Shown here: positions 1 to 7,952 of the stretch, piece after piece
Layout: every line of letters begins with the position of its first letter
How positions within the stretch are numbered: position 1 is the stretch's first letter
DNA from: Sedimenticola thiotaurini
GTDB taxonomy: Bacteria; Pseudomonadota; Gammaproteobacteria; Chromatiales; Chromatiaceae
Direction: 5' to 3'
DNA: 42,146 nucleotides
Assembly (NCBI GenBank): GCA_011051715.1
Contig: DRKP01000021.1
Coordinates: 1 to 42,146, forward strand
Notes under the pieces: generated by a model
Told to the model about the DNA's origin: nothing
Database searches by the model: none
The model's input: only the letters and a program-made list of their open reading frames with translations
Made by a program: the position numbers and the translations under genes

Positions 1-102
1 CGCGATGATCGCGCCGGGATCGGCGTTCAGGTGCGGATTTGCGATTGAATCAACAGCCGAAGCTATTGATGATTGAGCAAATACCGCAGATGGACGGCGA
101 GA

Positions 103-226
103 CCGGTGCGCGGGCGCGTTCAGCGATGCCCGTTAAAATATTGTACTCCGCTACTATTCAAGGATTTCGCGTGAAATACAGTATGTTGAAACATAATTTC
201 AGCGATCGGGTAAAATATTCGGGCTA
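103..226 (-). repeat. MITE-like repeat, copy 1 (truncated)
   Basis: This segment is the reverse complement, with few mismatches, of the repeat at 3832-3989. Its right end (207-226) is a slightly diverged form of the 20-bp terminal repeat of copy 2. The outer part of the other end (about 30 bp) is not recognisable, so this copy looks truncated. It contains short internal palindromes such as CTGAAA/TTTCAG. It has no coding capacity of its own. The first 102 bases of the window hold no gene that I can support. Confidence 0.8.
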
Positions 227-267
227 GGTGAGCGGCCGCAGCGCGGATACGCAGATACAGGGCACAG

Positions 268-1239
268 ATGCAGATGACCACCACCGACTCTCCCCTCGCC
301 GTCGACTTCTGCGGTCTCCGCTTCGACACGCCGCTGGTACTGCTCTCGGGGTGTGTCGGCTTCGGCGAAGAGTATACCCGGGTGAAGGGCTTTTCCAATC
401 GCGATGCCGGTGCGGTCTGCCTCAAGGGGACCACCCTGGAACCGCGCCCGGGCAATCCACCGCACCGGGTCTGCGAGACGCCGGATGGCATGCTCAACGC
501 CATCGGCCTGCAGAACCCCGGCGTCGACCGGGTGGTGGACGACATCCTGCCCACCCTGGACTTCTCCGAGACCCGCTTCATCGCCAACGTCTCGGGGTCG
601 ACGGTGGAGGAGTACGAGCAGGTGACCCGCCGCTTCGACGACTCCCCCATCGACGCCATCGAGATCAACATCTCCTGTCCCAACGTGAAGCAGGGCGGCG
701 TCGCCTTCGGCAACGACCCGGAGATGTCGGCGCGGGTGGTCGAGGCGTGCCGCCGGGCCACCGGCAAGCCCTTGATCACCAAGCTGTCGCCGAACCAGAC
801 CGATATCGCCGACAACGCCCGCCGCTGCATCGAAGCCGGCAGCGATGCCTTCTCCGTGATCAACACCCTGATGGGCATGGCGGTCGACATCGAGAGCCGC
901 ACCCCGGTGATCGGCAACAACCAGGGTGGCCTGTCGGGGCCGGCGATCAAGCCGGTGGCCCTGCTCAAGGTCCACCAGGTCTACCAGGTCTGCCGCGATC
1001 ACGGCATCCCGATCATCGGCCAGGGCGGGGTCGCCAGCGCCGAGGATGTGCTGGAGTTCATCATCGCCGGCGCCAGCGCCGTCGGGGTGGGAACCGCCCT
1101 GTTCTACGACCCCCTCATCTGCCGCCGCATCAACCGGGGGATCGGGGAGTATCTGCAGCGCCACGACCTGGCGTCGGTGATGCAGCTCACCGGGACCCTG
1201 ACCCTGAACACGCCACCCGCCAGCCGCTGCGGTTGCTGA
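268..1239 (+). CDS. pyrD: Dihydroorotate dehydrogenase, class 1B-like
   Basis: Oxidises dihydroorotate to orotate in pyrimidine synthesis, using FMN in a TIM barrel. The 323 residues show the class 1 pattern: an SGCVGFGEEY-type N-terminus, the ISCPNVKQGG segment carrying the catalytic cysteine of class 1 enzymes, the KLSPN lysine, a GNNQGGLSGPAIKP stretch and a C-terminal GQGGVAS...GVGTALF phosphate-binding region. The length fits the family. It is not the membrane-bound quinone-linked class 2 enzyme typical of gammaproteobacteria. Class 1B enzymes normally pair with an iron-sulfur/flavin subunit (PyrK), and none is nearby. The first ATG of two close in-frame ATGs is used; the Shine-Dalgarno is weak. 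It heads a four-gene rightward cluster between two inverted repeats. Confidence 0.85.
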   Translation: MQMTTTDSPLAVDFCGLRFDTPLVLLSGCVGFGEEYTRVKGFSNRDAGAVCLKGTTLEPRPGNPPHRVCETPDGMLNAIGLQNPGVDRVVDDILPTLDFSETRFIANVSGSTVEEYEQVTRRFDDSPIDAIEINISCPNVKQGGVAFGNDPEMSARVVEACRRATGKPLITKLSPNQTDIADNARRCIEAGSDAFSVINTLMGMAVDIESRTPVIGNNQGGLSGPAIKPVALLKVHQVYQVCRDHGIPIIGQGGVASAEDVLEFIIAGASAVGVGTALFYDPLICRRINRGIGEYLQRHDLASVMQLTGTLTLNTPPASRCGC

Positions 1240-1242
1240 CCC

Positions 1243-1266
1243 GTCCGGCCGGACCGATGGCCGGAC
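1243..1266 (+). terminator. GC-rich hairpin after pyrD
   Basis: Arms GTCCGGCC (1243-1250) and GGCCGGAC (1259-1266) form a perfect 8-bp stem just after the pyrD stop. No T-run follows, so intrinsic termination is doubtful. It may be a pausing or mRNA-protecting hairpin. The rest of the 1240-1400 spacer shows nothing clear. Confidence 0.35.
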
Positions 1267-1400
1267 CGGGGTGAATGAATGGGAATAAAGATTCTAGCGC
1301 CGGGGTCGCTATGGGATGGGGGGCCGGGGATCGTCCGCCAGGGTTTTCCCGGCCCCGCAGACCGGACCACACCGTGAGATCCTGAGACAATATACTGAAG

Positions 1401-2666
1401 ATGCACAGCGCCTCATCACATCCCGATGCCGAGACCCTGAGGAGATTCCTCCCGTTCCAGGGTCTCGACCGGGCCGACCTGGAACGTATCGCCGCGACGG
1501 TGGAGGTCGAGACCGCCGCCCCCGGCCAGCTGCTGATCCAGCGGGGCAGCAACGACGACACCAGCTTCTTTCTGCTCGATGGACGGCTGCGTCTGCGCGC
1601 CGAGGATGGCCGGGTCAGCGAGATCACCGACGATTCGGCCTCCGCCCGCAACCCCATCGCACAGCTGCGACCGCGCCACTACGACGTGATGGCCGTGACC
1701 CCGACCCGTTATCTGCGCATCGACAACCGGCTGCTGCAGGGCAGCACCCCGGCTCCCGGTGGTGGAGAGAGCAGTTTCGGCGCCTACCAGGTGAGCGGTG
1801 AACAGGTGGAGGAGGTATCGGAGTTCGAGGACCGCATCTCCTACCAGTTCCTGCAGGACCTGGAGCACGACAAGCTGGTCCTGCCGAGCCTCCCCGACGT
1901 CGCCGCCCGCATCGGCCGCGCCATTCGGGACGACGTCAGCGATGCCCACACCATCGCCGAGATGATCCAGACCGATCCGGTCATCACCGCCAAGGTGATC
2001 AAGGCGGCCAACAGCGCCCTGTACGGTGGCCGCAATCCGGTGGAGACCTGCGCCGCCGCCGTGGTCCGCCTCGGCACCGAGGTGACCCACCAGCTGGTGC
2101 TCTCCTTCGCCATGCGGGAACTGTTCCGGTCCGACTCCGGTCTGTTACAGCAGCGGATGCAGGATCTGTGGCAGCACAGCACCCAGGTGGCGGCAATCTG
2201 TTACGTGCTGGCCCGGCACGACGACCGCTTCGATCCGGAGCACGCGATGCTGGTGGGCCTGCTGCACGACATCGGCGTGGTGGCAGTGCTCAACTACACC
2301 CGGGAGTTCCCGATGGAGGCGCGCCAGCCCGAGGTGGTGGATCAGGCGATCCGCTGCCTGCGTGCCCAGACCGGCAGCCTGATCCTGCGCAAATGGGGCT
2401 TTTCCACCGACTTCATCGTCGCCGCCCTGGAAGCCGAGGAGTGGATGCGCAACCACGACCTGAAACCCGACTACTGCGATCTGGTCATCATCGCCCAGCT
2501 GCACAGCTTCGTCGGCACCGAACGGGCCCTGTCGGTACCGGCCATCAACGAGGTACCGGCCCACTCCCGCCTCGCCCTGGGTGAGCTGACGCCACGCATG
2601 AGCCTGAAGATCCTGGACGAGGCCAAGGATCAGATCGACCATGCCCAGTCGCTGTTGAACCTCTGA
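1401..2666 (+). CDS. Cyclic-nucleotide-binding-like + HDOD domain protein
   Basis: Predicted cytoplasmic signalling protein of 421 residues. Residues about 12-115 resemble a cNMP-binding (CAP_ED) beta-roll (PFQGLDRADLERIAA, then LLIQRGSNDDTSFFLLDGRLRLRAEDG). Residues about 160-360 form an HDOD domain (LPSLPDVAARIGRAI, DPVITAKVIKAANSALYGG, AVVRLGTEVTHQLVLSFAMRELF, GLLHDIGVVAVLNY). HDOD domains are non-catalytic relatives of HD phosphohydrolases found in bacterial regulators. Ligand and partner cannot be read from the sequence. It starts 161 bp after pyrD and ends 9 bp before the tlpA-like gene, so cotranscription with the latter is likely. Confidence 0.85.
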   Translation: MHSASSHPDAETLRRFLPFQGLDRADLERIAATVEVETAAPGQLLIQRGSNDDTSFFLLDGRLRLRAEDGRVSEITDDSASARNPIAQLRPRHYDVMAVTPTRYLRIDNRLLQGSTPAPGGGESSFGAYQVSGEQVEEVSEFEDRISYQFLQDLEHDKLVLPSLPDVAARIGRAIRDDVSDAHTIAEMIQTDPVITAKVIKAANSALYGGRNPVETCAAAVVRLGTEVTHQLVLSFAMRELFRSDSGLLQQRMQDLWQHSTQVAAICYVLARHDDRFDPEHAMLVGLLHDIGVVAVLNYTREFPMEARQPEVVDQAIRCLRAQTGSLILRKWGFSTDFIVAALEAEEWMRNHDLKPDYCDLVIIAQLHSFVGTERALSVPAINEVPAHSRLALGELTPRMSLKILDEAKDQIDHAQSLLNL

Positions 2667-2675
2667 GCCCGGACC

Positions 2676-3185
2676 ATGATCAGATCACTCTTCCTCTGCG
2701 CCGCACTGCTCCTGGGCAGCGGCCCGGCCCTGGCAGCCACCACCCTCACTCCGGTCTACGATCGCCCGCCGGCCCCCGATTTCACCCTCACCGACCTGGA
2801 CGGCAACCAGGTCACCCTGAAGCAGTTCCGCGGCCAGGTGCTGGTGGTCAATTTCTGGGCCACCTGGTGTCCGCCCTGCCGCAAGGAGATGCCCGCCCTG
2901 GAACGGGGTGCCCGCTGGCTGGAGCGCTTCAACGGCCGCGTCGTCGCCATCAACATGGGTGAAAAGCCGGAGGCGGTGCGCCGTTACCTGGAGCAGCAGC
3001 CGTTGCAGCTGCAGATCCTGCTCGACCCCGGTGGCCGCACCGCCGGCGACTGGGGGGTACAGGGACTGCCGGTCACCTTCGTGGTGGACCCGGAGGGACG
3101 CATCGCCTACAAGGCCATCGGCGCCCGCGAGTGGGACGATCCGCTGCTGCTGGTGCCGATCCGTGCCCTCGGTCCAGACCAGTGA
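2676..3185 (+). CDS. TlpA/ResA-like periplasmic thioredoxin
   Basis: Exported thiol-disulfide oxidoreductase of 169 residues. An N-terminal signal peptide ([20 protein letters not shown]) is followed by a peroxiredoxin/thioredoxin fold with the [16 protein letters not shown] entry motif and the WCPPC active site in [22 protein letters not shown] cis-proline motif lies near the C-terminus. Such proteins act as periplasmic reductants, for example in cytochrome c maturation or metal-site assembly. No cytochrome biogenesis gene is nearby, so the client is unknown. The ATG lies 9 bp after the HDOD gene, and its 3' end overlaps the proposed start of nfi. Confidence 0.85.
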   Translation: MIRSLFLCAALLLGSGPALAATTLTPVYDRPPAPDFTLTDLDGNQVTLKQFRGQVLVVNFWATWCPPCRKEMPALERGARWLERFNGRVVAINMGEKPEAVRRYLEQQPLQLQILLDPGGRTAGDWGVQGLPVTFVVDPEGRIAYKAIGAREWDDPLLLVPIRALGPDQ

Positions 3186-3834
3186 CCTGATCCACCCCTG
3201 GGACGTCACCCCGGCCGAGGCCCGGGAGATCCAGCAGCGGCTGCGCGAGCGGGTGGAGTGCCACGACCGCCTCGATCCGGTGCGGCTGGTCGCCGGCGTC
3301 GACGTGGGGTTCGAGGACGGGGGCCGGACCACGCGGGCGGCGGTGGCGCTGCTCCACTTTCCCTCCCTGGAACCGGCCGGCGAGGCCATCGCCCGCCAGC
3401 CGACCCGCTTCCCCTATATCCCGGGGCTGCTCTCGTTCCGGGAGATCCCGGCGGTGCTGGCGGCGCTGGAGCAGCTGCGGCAGCGCCCCGATCTGCTGCT
3501 CTGTGACGGCCAGGGGATCGCCCATCCACGGCGCCTCGGCATCGCCTCCCATCTGGGCCTGCTCACCGACACCCCCTCCATCGGCGTGGCCAAGACCCGG
3601 CTCATCGGCAGCCACGACGAACCATCCATGGAGAAGGGGGCGTGGGTGCCGTTGCTGGACAGGGGCGAGCGCATCGGTGCCGTGCTGCGCACCCGCACCG
3701 GGGTCAAGCCGCTCTTCATCTCCTGTGGTCACCGGGTCGGCCTGGAGACGGCGATCCATTTTGTGCTCGCCTGCACCACCCGCTACCGGCTGCCGGAGAC
3801 CACGCGGCGGGCGCACCGGCTGGCGTCGGGTTAA
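3163..3834 (+). CDS. nfi: Endonuclease V (deoxyinosine 3' endonuclease)
   Basis: Repair nuclease that nicks DNA near deaminated adenine (hypoxanthine). The motifs match the family: [12 protein letters not shown] (catalytic Asp), [12 protein letters not shown] (catalytic Glu) and [24 protein letters not shown] (catalytic Asp), then [11 protein letters not shown] and [12 protein letters not shown]. No ATG suits the N-terminus. I chose GTG 3163, which overlaps the tlpA-like gene by 23 bp and gives 223 residues, the same length as the E. coli enzyme. A CTG at 3187 is an alternative. The TAA stop (3832-3834) is the first three bases of the adjacent inverted-repeat element, so its insertion probably set the present C-terminus ([16 protein letters not shown]). 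Confidence 0.9.
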   Translation: MPSVQTSDLIHPWDVTPAEAREIQQRLRERVECHDRLDPVRLVAGVDVGFEDGGRTTRAAVALLHFPSLEPAGEAIARQPTRFPYIPGLLSFREIPAVLAALEQLRQRPDLLLCDGQGIAHPRRLGIASHLGLLTDTPSIGVAKTRLIGSHDEPSMEKGAWVPLLDRGERIGAVLRTRTGVKPLFISCGHRVGLETAIHFVLACTTRYRLPETTRRAHRLASG

Positions 3835-3989
3835 CCCGAATATTTCACCCGATCGCTGAAATTATGTTTCAGCATACTGTATTTCACGCGAAATCCTGGA
3901 ATATTGGCGGAGTACAAGATGTTACCGGGCATCGCTGAACGCGCCCTCGCGCCGGGATCAGCGCATTCCCGGGTGAAATATTCGGGTTA
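3832..3989 (+). repeat. MITE-like element, copy 2 (complete)
   Basis: A 158-bp non-coding element bounded by perfect 20-bp terminal inverted repeats: TAACCCGAATATTTCACCCG at 3832-3851 and its exact complement at 3970-3989. Inside are smaller palindromes (CTGAAA/TTTCAG and ATTTC/GAAAT). The inner part is repeated in inverted orientation at 103-226. There is no obvious target duplication. It supplies the nfi stop codon and ends 16 bp before the next gene's stop codon. Confidence 0.85.
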
Positions 3990-4005
3990 CCGAGGCCGCC
4001 CGGGG

Positions 4006-4404
4006 CTATGCCGGGCGGATGTGCTCGATGTAGTGGGGGCGGTCCTCCATCTTCAGCTCGACGCCCCCGGCCTCGACCCGCAGGTGGCGGTCGCTGCCCT
4101 CGAAGCGCAGATCACAATGGGCCCGGCCCTGGCCCTGCAGCGGGATCGGGATCATGTCACGGTAGGTGTAGACGTTCTCGCCCACGTCGCCGCCGGCACA
4201 GACGCAGGGGCAGCCGGGCGGCTCGCCCTCCACCTCCGCCTGGTGGAAGATCAGCTCTCCCGCCTGCCACCAGCGGGTGCGCTCCCGCGAGCCGCTCATG
4301 GTCTTGATCAGGTAGGCGCGGGAGAAGCGGACGACGACACGCCCCTCCCCGACACGGATGGATTCCACCTCGGAACCCGGGAGATCAATGCTGGTACTGT
4401 CCAT
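4006..4404 (-). CDS. Conserved hypothetical protein
   Basis: I do not recognise a named domain in this 132-residue protein. It is predicted to be cytoplasmic, with no signal peptide or membrane segment. It has a VRFSRAYLIKTMSGSRERTRWWQAGELIF stretch, a CPCVCAGG cysteine pair (a possible metal or redox site, inference) and a beta-rich C-terminus. Codon use resembles the neighbours and the start ATG is clear. It is isolated between two repeat elements, with its stop 16 bp from the MITE at 3832-3989. Confidence 0.65.
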   Translation of the reverse strand: MDSTSIDLPGSEVESIRVGEGRVVVRFSRAYLIKTMSGSRERTRWWQAGELIFHQAEVEGEPPGCPCVCAGGDVGENVYTYRDMIPIPLQGQGRAHCDLRFEGSDRHLRVEAGGVELKMEDRPHYIEHIRPA

Positions 4405-4471
4405 TGCGTGGTCCCGTCCTGCTCTGGTGAGTCGGCATTATATTAACCCGGCAACCTAATATATCGTGTTC

Positions 4472-4572
4472 AGCCGTGCTGTGCGCGTTCGCGGCAAGGC
4501 GTCGAAACGCCGCTGTAGCACCTCTACAGCCAGTTTCGACAACGCAGTCCACGGGCGCGCACAGCACGGCCT
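4472..4572. repeat. Nested palindromic repeat, about 100 bp
   Basis: The outer arms are CCGTGCTGTGCGCG (4474-4487) and its exact complement (4556-4569). The middle arms are GTCGAAAC (4501-4508) and GTTTCGAC (4533-4540). The inner arms are GCTGTAG (4512-4518) and CTACAGC (4524-4530), with a 5-nt loop. The three nested stems share one axis, so a single large hairpin can form. It looks like a MITE or REP-type unit without coding capacity, and lies between the hypothetical gene's start and the end of ntrC. Confidence 0.75.
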
Positions 4573-4599
4573 GTCATTTGATTTCAATAGGTTAGGAGC

Positions 4600-6027
4600 C
4601 TATTCCCCGGCGGGCCCGCTGCGGTCACCCTCCAGCCCCAGCTCGCGGATCTTCCGGGTCAGGGTGTTGCGCCCCCAGCCGAGCAGGCGCGCCGCATCCT
4701 GGCGACGGCCGCCGGTCTGCTCCAGGGCGGCGCCGATCATGATCCGCTCGAACTCCGGCATCGCCTCGTCCAGCAGCCCCTCCTGGCCCTGCTGCAGCCG
4801 GCGCCGGGCCCAGCCGCGCAGGCTGCTGCGCCAGTCCCCTTCGCCACTGTCGGGGCTGCCGCTGGAGCGCAGCTCCGGCGGCAGGTCCTCCACGTGGATC
4901 TCGTGGCTCGAGGCCATCACCGTCAGCCAGCGGGCGGTGTTCTCCAGCTGGCGCACGTTGCCCGGCCACTCCAGGCGCTCCAGCTCGGCCAGGGTCTCGG
5001 GCAGCAGCACCTTCGTCTCCACCCCCAGCTCCGCCGCCGCCATGGCGAGAAAGTGTTTCATCAGCAGGCCGATGTCCTCGCGCCGCTGGCGCAGCGACGG
5101 GACATGGACCCTGATCACATTGAGACGATGGAACAGGTCCTCACGGAAACGCCCCTCCTTGACCAGCTGTTCCAGGTTCTGGTGGGTGGCGGCGATGATG
5201 CGCACGTCGACGGTGACCGGTTCGTGGCCGCCGACCCGGTAGAACTCACCGTCCGCCAGCACCCGCAGCAGGCGGGTCTGCAGCTCCGCCGGCATGTCGC
5301 CGATCTCGTCCAGGAACAGGGTGCCTCCGTCCGCCTGCTCGAAGCGCCCGATGCGCCGGGTCTGGGCACCGGTAAAGGCGCCGCGCTCGTGCCCGAACAG
5401 CTCCGACTCCATCAGATCACGCGGAATGGCCGCCATGTTGAGGGCGATGAAGGGGCGTTCGGATCGGGGGCTGTGACGGTGCAGGGCCTGGGCGACCAGC
5501 TCCTTGCCGGTACCCGATTCGCCGTTGATCAAAACCGTGATGTTGGACCGGGCCAGCCGGCCGATGGCCCGGAACACCTCCTGCATGGCGGGGGCCTCAC
5601 CGATGATCTCCGGATGGCTGTTCTCCCCTGCCTGCTCCGACTCCGGACGCAGGCTGCGGCTCTTGCGGCAGGCACGGGTCACCTGCTCCACCGCCTCGTC
5701 CACGTCGAACGGCTTGGGCAGATACTCGAAGGCACCGCTGTGGAACGCCGCCACGGCGCTGTCGAGATCGGAGTGGGCGGTCATGATGATCACCGGAAGA
5801 TCGGGACAGGCCTCGTGGATATGCTCCAGCAGGGCCAGTCCGTCCATCCCCGGCATGCGCACGTCGGAGACGATGGCGTCCGGCTGCTGCCCCGACAGGG
5901 CCTCCATGACGCCATCGGCGCTGGCAAAGGACTTCACCTCCATTCCCGCCTTCTGCAGCGCCTTCTCCAGCACCCAGCGGATGGAACGGTCGTCGTCGAT
6001 GACCCAGATTCGATTACTTCTTGCCAT
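4600..6027 (-). CDS. ntrC: Nitrogen regulation response regulator NtrC
   Basis: Sigma-54-dependent activator of nitrogen-assimilation genes, 475 residues. The receiver domain (1-120) has the DDD acidic cluster at 11-13 and phospho-acceptor Asp55 in SDVRMPG. The AAA+ domain (about 140-370) has Walker A GESGTGKE, the GAFTGA loop that contacts sigma-54, and a Walker B in GGTLFLDEIGD. A Fis-type helix-turn-helix ends the protein (RRQDAARLLGWGRNTLTRKIRELGL). The open frame runs further upstream, but ATG 6027 begins MARSNRIWVIDDD, the normal family N-terminus, and overlaps the ntrB end by 14 bp. It is cotranscribed with ntrB. Confidence 0.96.
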   Translation of the reverse strand: MARSNRIWVIDDDRSIRWVLEKALQKAGMEVKSFASADGVMEALSGQQPDAIVSDVRMPGMDGLALLEHIHEACPDLPVIIMTAHSDLDSAVAAFHSGAFEYLPKPFDVDEAVEQVTRACRKSRSLRPESEQAGENSHPEIIGEAPAMQEVFRAIGRLARSNITVLINGESGTGKELVAQALHRHSPRSERPFIALNMAAIPRDLMESELFGHERGAFTGAQTRRIGRFEQADGGTLFLDEIGDMPAELQTRLLRVLADGEFYRVGGHEPVTVDVRIIAATHQNLEQLVKEGRFREDLFHRLNVIRVHVPSLRQRREDIGLLMKHFLAMAAAELGVETKVLLPETLAELERLEWPGNVRQLENTARWLTVMASSHEIHVEDLPPELRSSGSPDSGEGDWRSSLRGWARRRLQQGQEGLLDEAMPEFERIMIGAALEQTGGRRQDAARLLGWGRNTLTRKIRELGLEGDRSGPAGE

Positions 6028-7108
6028 TGGGATTCTCCACCGGCAGCAACACATGGAAACGGGTGCATCCCGGCCTGCTGTCACACTCCACCAGCCCGCC
6101 GTGCTGATTGACCAGGGCCTGGGAGATGGAGAGGCCCAGTCCCATGCCACCCTCGCTGGCGGTCACCATGGGGTAGAACAGCTTTTCCCGGATCGCCTCC
6201 GGGATGCCGGGGCCGTTGTCCTCGATGGTGATCTGCACCACCAGCCGGTGGCGCCGGCTGCCGATGGTGAACTGGCGCAGGATACGTGTCTTCAGCCGGA
6301 TCCTGCCCCCGTCCTGGCCTTCCAGGGCCCGGGCGGCGTTGCGCAGGATATTGAGCAGGGCCTGGATGATGCGGCCGCTGTCCACGTACAGATCCGGGAT
6401 ACTGGGGTCGTAGTCGCGCTCGATCTGCAGCCTGGAGCCGTACTCCGCCTGCACCAGGCCCCGCACCCGCTCGAGAACGGTGTGAACATTCACTTCGCTC
6501 ATCACCGGCAGCTGGTTGGGCCCGAGCATCTGGTCGACCAGGGACTGCAGGCGATCCGCCTCGTCGATGATGATACGGGTGTACTCCTCCAGCGCCGGGT
6601 CCGGCAACTCCCGCTCCAGCAGCTGGGCAGCGCCGCGCAGGCCACCGAGCGGGTTCTTGATCTCGTGCGCCAGGCCCCGGATCAGATCCCGTGCGGCCTG
6701 GTGCTGACTCAGCAGGTGTTCTTCCCGGCTGATGCGCAACTGGCGGTCGATCTGCTGCAACTCCACCAGCAGGCCACCCTCCCCATCCTCGTCGCTGAGA
6801 GGAATGACGGTGCAGTCCACACTCACCGAACGACCCTCCCCCAGCGGCAGGGTCATCTCCCGTTCGGTGAAGGGCCGGCCACTCTCCAGGGATCGGGAGA
6901 GCCGGGCCCTGGCCACATCGGCCGGACAATGGATCAGGGCGCCCGCCTCCATCCCCACCATGTGGCGGGCAGAGACGGCGAACAGCATCTCGGCGGCCGG
7001 ATTCATGTAGCGGAGGCGGAGATCCCTGCCGAACAGCAGCACCACCGTGTTCAGATTTTCCAGGATCCGGGTGGCATGGGGAGCGGCAGAGGGGGCGGTT
7101 CTCTTCAT
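6014..7108 (-). CDS. ntrB: Nitrogen regulation sensor kinase NtrB
   Basis: Cytoplasmic histidine kinase/phosphatase controlling NtrC, normally governed by PII. The 364 residues comprise a PAS-like region (about 12-120), the phospho-acceptor His148 in LAHEIKNPLGG, and an HATPase domain with NILRNAARAL (N box), EDNGPGIP (G1) and GGMGLGLSIS (G2). Its 3' end overlaps ntrC. Upstream sits a consensus sigma-54 promoter at 7123-7138 and an NtrC palindrome at 7211-7227, so the operon should be autoregulated. The promoter predicts an RNA start only about 4 nt before this ATG. No other start fits the PAS domain. Confidence 0.95.
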   Translation of the reverse strand: MKRTAPSAAPHATRILENLNTVVLLFGRDLRLRYMNPAAEMLFAVSARHMVGMEAGALIHCPADVARARLSRSLESGRPFTEREMTLPLGEGRSVSVDCTVIPLSDEDGEGGLLVELQQIDRQLRISREEHLLSQHQAARDLIRGLAHEIKNPLGGLRGAAQLLERELPDPALEEYTRIIIDEADRLQSLVDQMLGPNQLPVMSEVNVHTVLERVRGLVQAEYGSRLQIERDYDPSIPDLYVDSGRIIQALLNILRNAARALEGQDGGRIRLKTRILRQFTIGSRRHRLVVQITIEDNGPGIPEAIREKLFYPMVTASEGGMGLGLSISQALVNQHGGLVECDSRPGCTRFHVLLPVENPNGKK

Positions 7109-7122
7109 CGAACTTAGGAATT

Positions 7123-7138
7123 AGCAAATAGCGTGCCA
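7123..7138 (-). promoter_or_regulatory. Sigma-54 promoter of ntrBC
   Basis: The minus strand reads TGGCACGCTATTTGCT, an exact match to the sigma-54 consensus TGGCACG-N4-TTGCW with GG and GC ten bases apart. The predicted RNA start is near 7112, four bases before the ntrB ATG. Confidence 0.85.
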
Positions 7139-7210
7139 TGCCGGCGGGGCGATGGACCGGGTGTTTTCAGGCGAATACAGGGGACAGGTTACCGCCGACC
7201 GGGGGTATTG

Positions 7211-7227
7211 TGCACCAAGAGAGTGCA
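7211..7227. promoter_or_regulatory. NtrC binding site upstream of ntrB
   Basis: TGCACCAAGAGAGTGCA has perfect TGCAC/GTGCA arms with 7-bp spacing, as in known NtrC sites. Its centre lies about 107 bp upstream of the predicted sigma-54 RNA start, a usual enhancer distance. Confidence 0.8.
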
Positions 7228-7286
7228 GCAACAGGGAAAAGGACGATGGTGGGCCGGTGAGAGGCCGGCCCGGGGCGGTACGTGGA

Positions 7287-7820
7287 TCAGCCGGCCCGTG
7301 GGGCCTTGCGGGGCGCACTCACCCGCAGCAGGTGGAAGGTGACCGAGGGGGAGCGAATGACTTCGTTGCCCTGGGCATCGATGACGCTGGCCTGCAGGGT
7401 GTGGGTGCCCCGGTCCACGTTCTGCAGCGTGATCTGGGTGGTGTTCAGCTCCCCCGAGGCGGGCTGGCCATCCAGGTAGATGCGGATCCGGTGCCCCTTC
7501 ATCAGCGCCGGCTGCAGCGTCAGGCTGACGTCCACCAGGCCCTGGTTGGAGCGGATCGCCTCGTCGTTGGCCGGCGCGGCGATACTCATGCTCTTGTAGT
7601 CGGGGGTCTCATCCGCCTTACCCTGGCCGGTGGATGCCGGGGTGGTATCACCAACCGGTGCCGGCGTGTAGACGGTGGCCTCGCGCAGTTTCACCTCTTC
7701 GGCGCCGGGACCCGGCTGGTCGGAATAGTGGACCTCACCGTTGGGATCCACCCAGCGGTAGACCGCCGCGACGGCCGGAAGCATGGTGCCGAACAGTGCC
7801 AGGAGAAGGAGGATACGCAT
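7287..7820 (-). CDS. DUF4124-domain exported protein
   Basis: Protein of 177 residues with unknown function. A signal peptide (MRILLLLALFGTMLPAVAA) leads into a DUF4124 motif, VYRWVDPNGEVHYSDQPGPGAEEV, then a low-complexity linker and a C-terminal beta-rich region (VDVSLTLQPALMKGHRIRIYLDG...VDRGTHTLQASVIDAQG) that resembles an Ig-like fold. The frame is open further upstream, but ATG 7820 gives the only proper signal peptide. It lies between glnA and ntrB on the same strand. The glnA terminator upstream and the NtrC site downstream suggest separate transcription. Confidence 0.8.
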   Translation of the reverse strand: MRILLLLALFGTMLPAVAAVYRWVDPNGEVHYSDQPGPGAEEVKLREATVYTPAPVGDTTPASTGQGKADETPDYKSMSIAAPANDEAIRSNQGLVDVSLTLQPALMKGHRIRIYLDGQPASGELNTTQITLQNVDRGTHTLQASVIDAQGNEVIRSPSVTFHLLRVSAPRKAPRAG

Positions 7821-7899
7821 GGGCAGAAGAATAGCCCACTGGCGCGGGAGCAACAACAGGAAACGGCACGAACCGTGGCATTTTGGCGACGAACGCAAG

Positions 7900-7925
7900 A
7901 AAAACGCCCCTTGCGGGGCGTTCTT
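7900..7925 (-). terminator. Intrinsic terminator of glnA
   Basis: On the minus strand an 8-bp stem, AACGCCCC (7915-7922 read in reverse) with GGGGCGTT, has a 4-nt loop and runs into TTTTTCTT. This is a textbook Rho-independent terminator about 30 bp after the glnA stop. Confidence 0.88.
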
Positions 7926-7952
7926 CGGGAACCGGCTTCCGTTGGCGCCGGC

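Noticed and set aside
1-35. Possible third copy of the first MITE at the window edge
   Set aside because: Only about 15 bp (cgcgccgggatc-gcg) resemble the element's interior; too short and cut by the edge.
240-276. Possible GCAGAT-type dispersed repeat before pyrD
   Set aside because: The recurring GCAGAT/ACAGAT strings are too short and overlap the pyrD start; no second copy is seen in the window.
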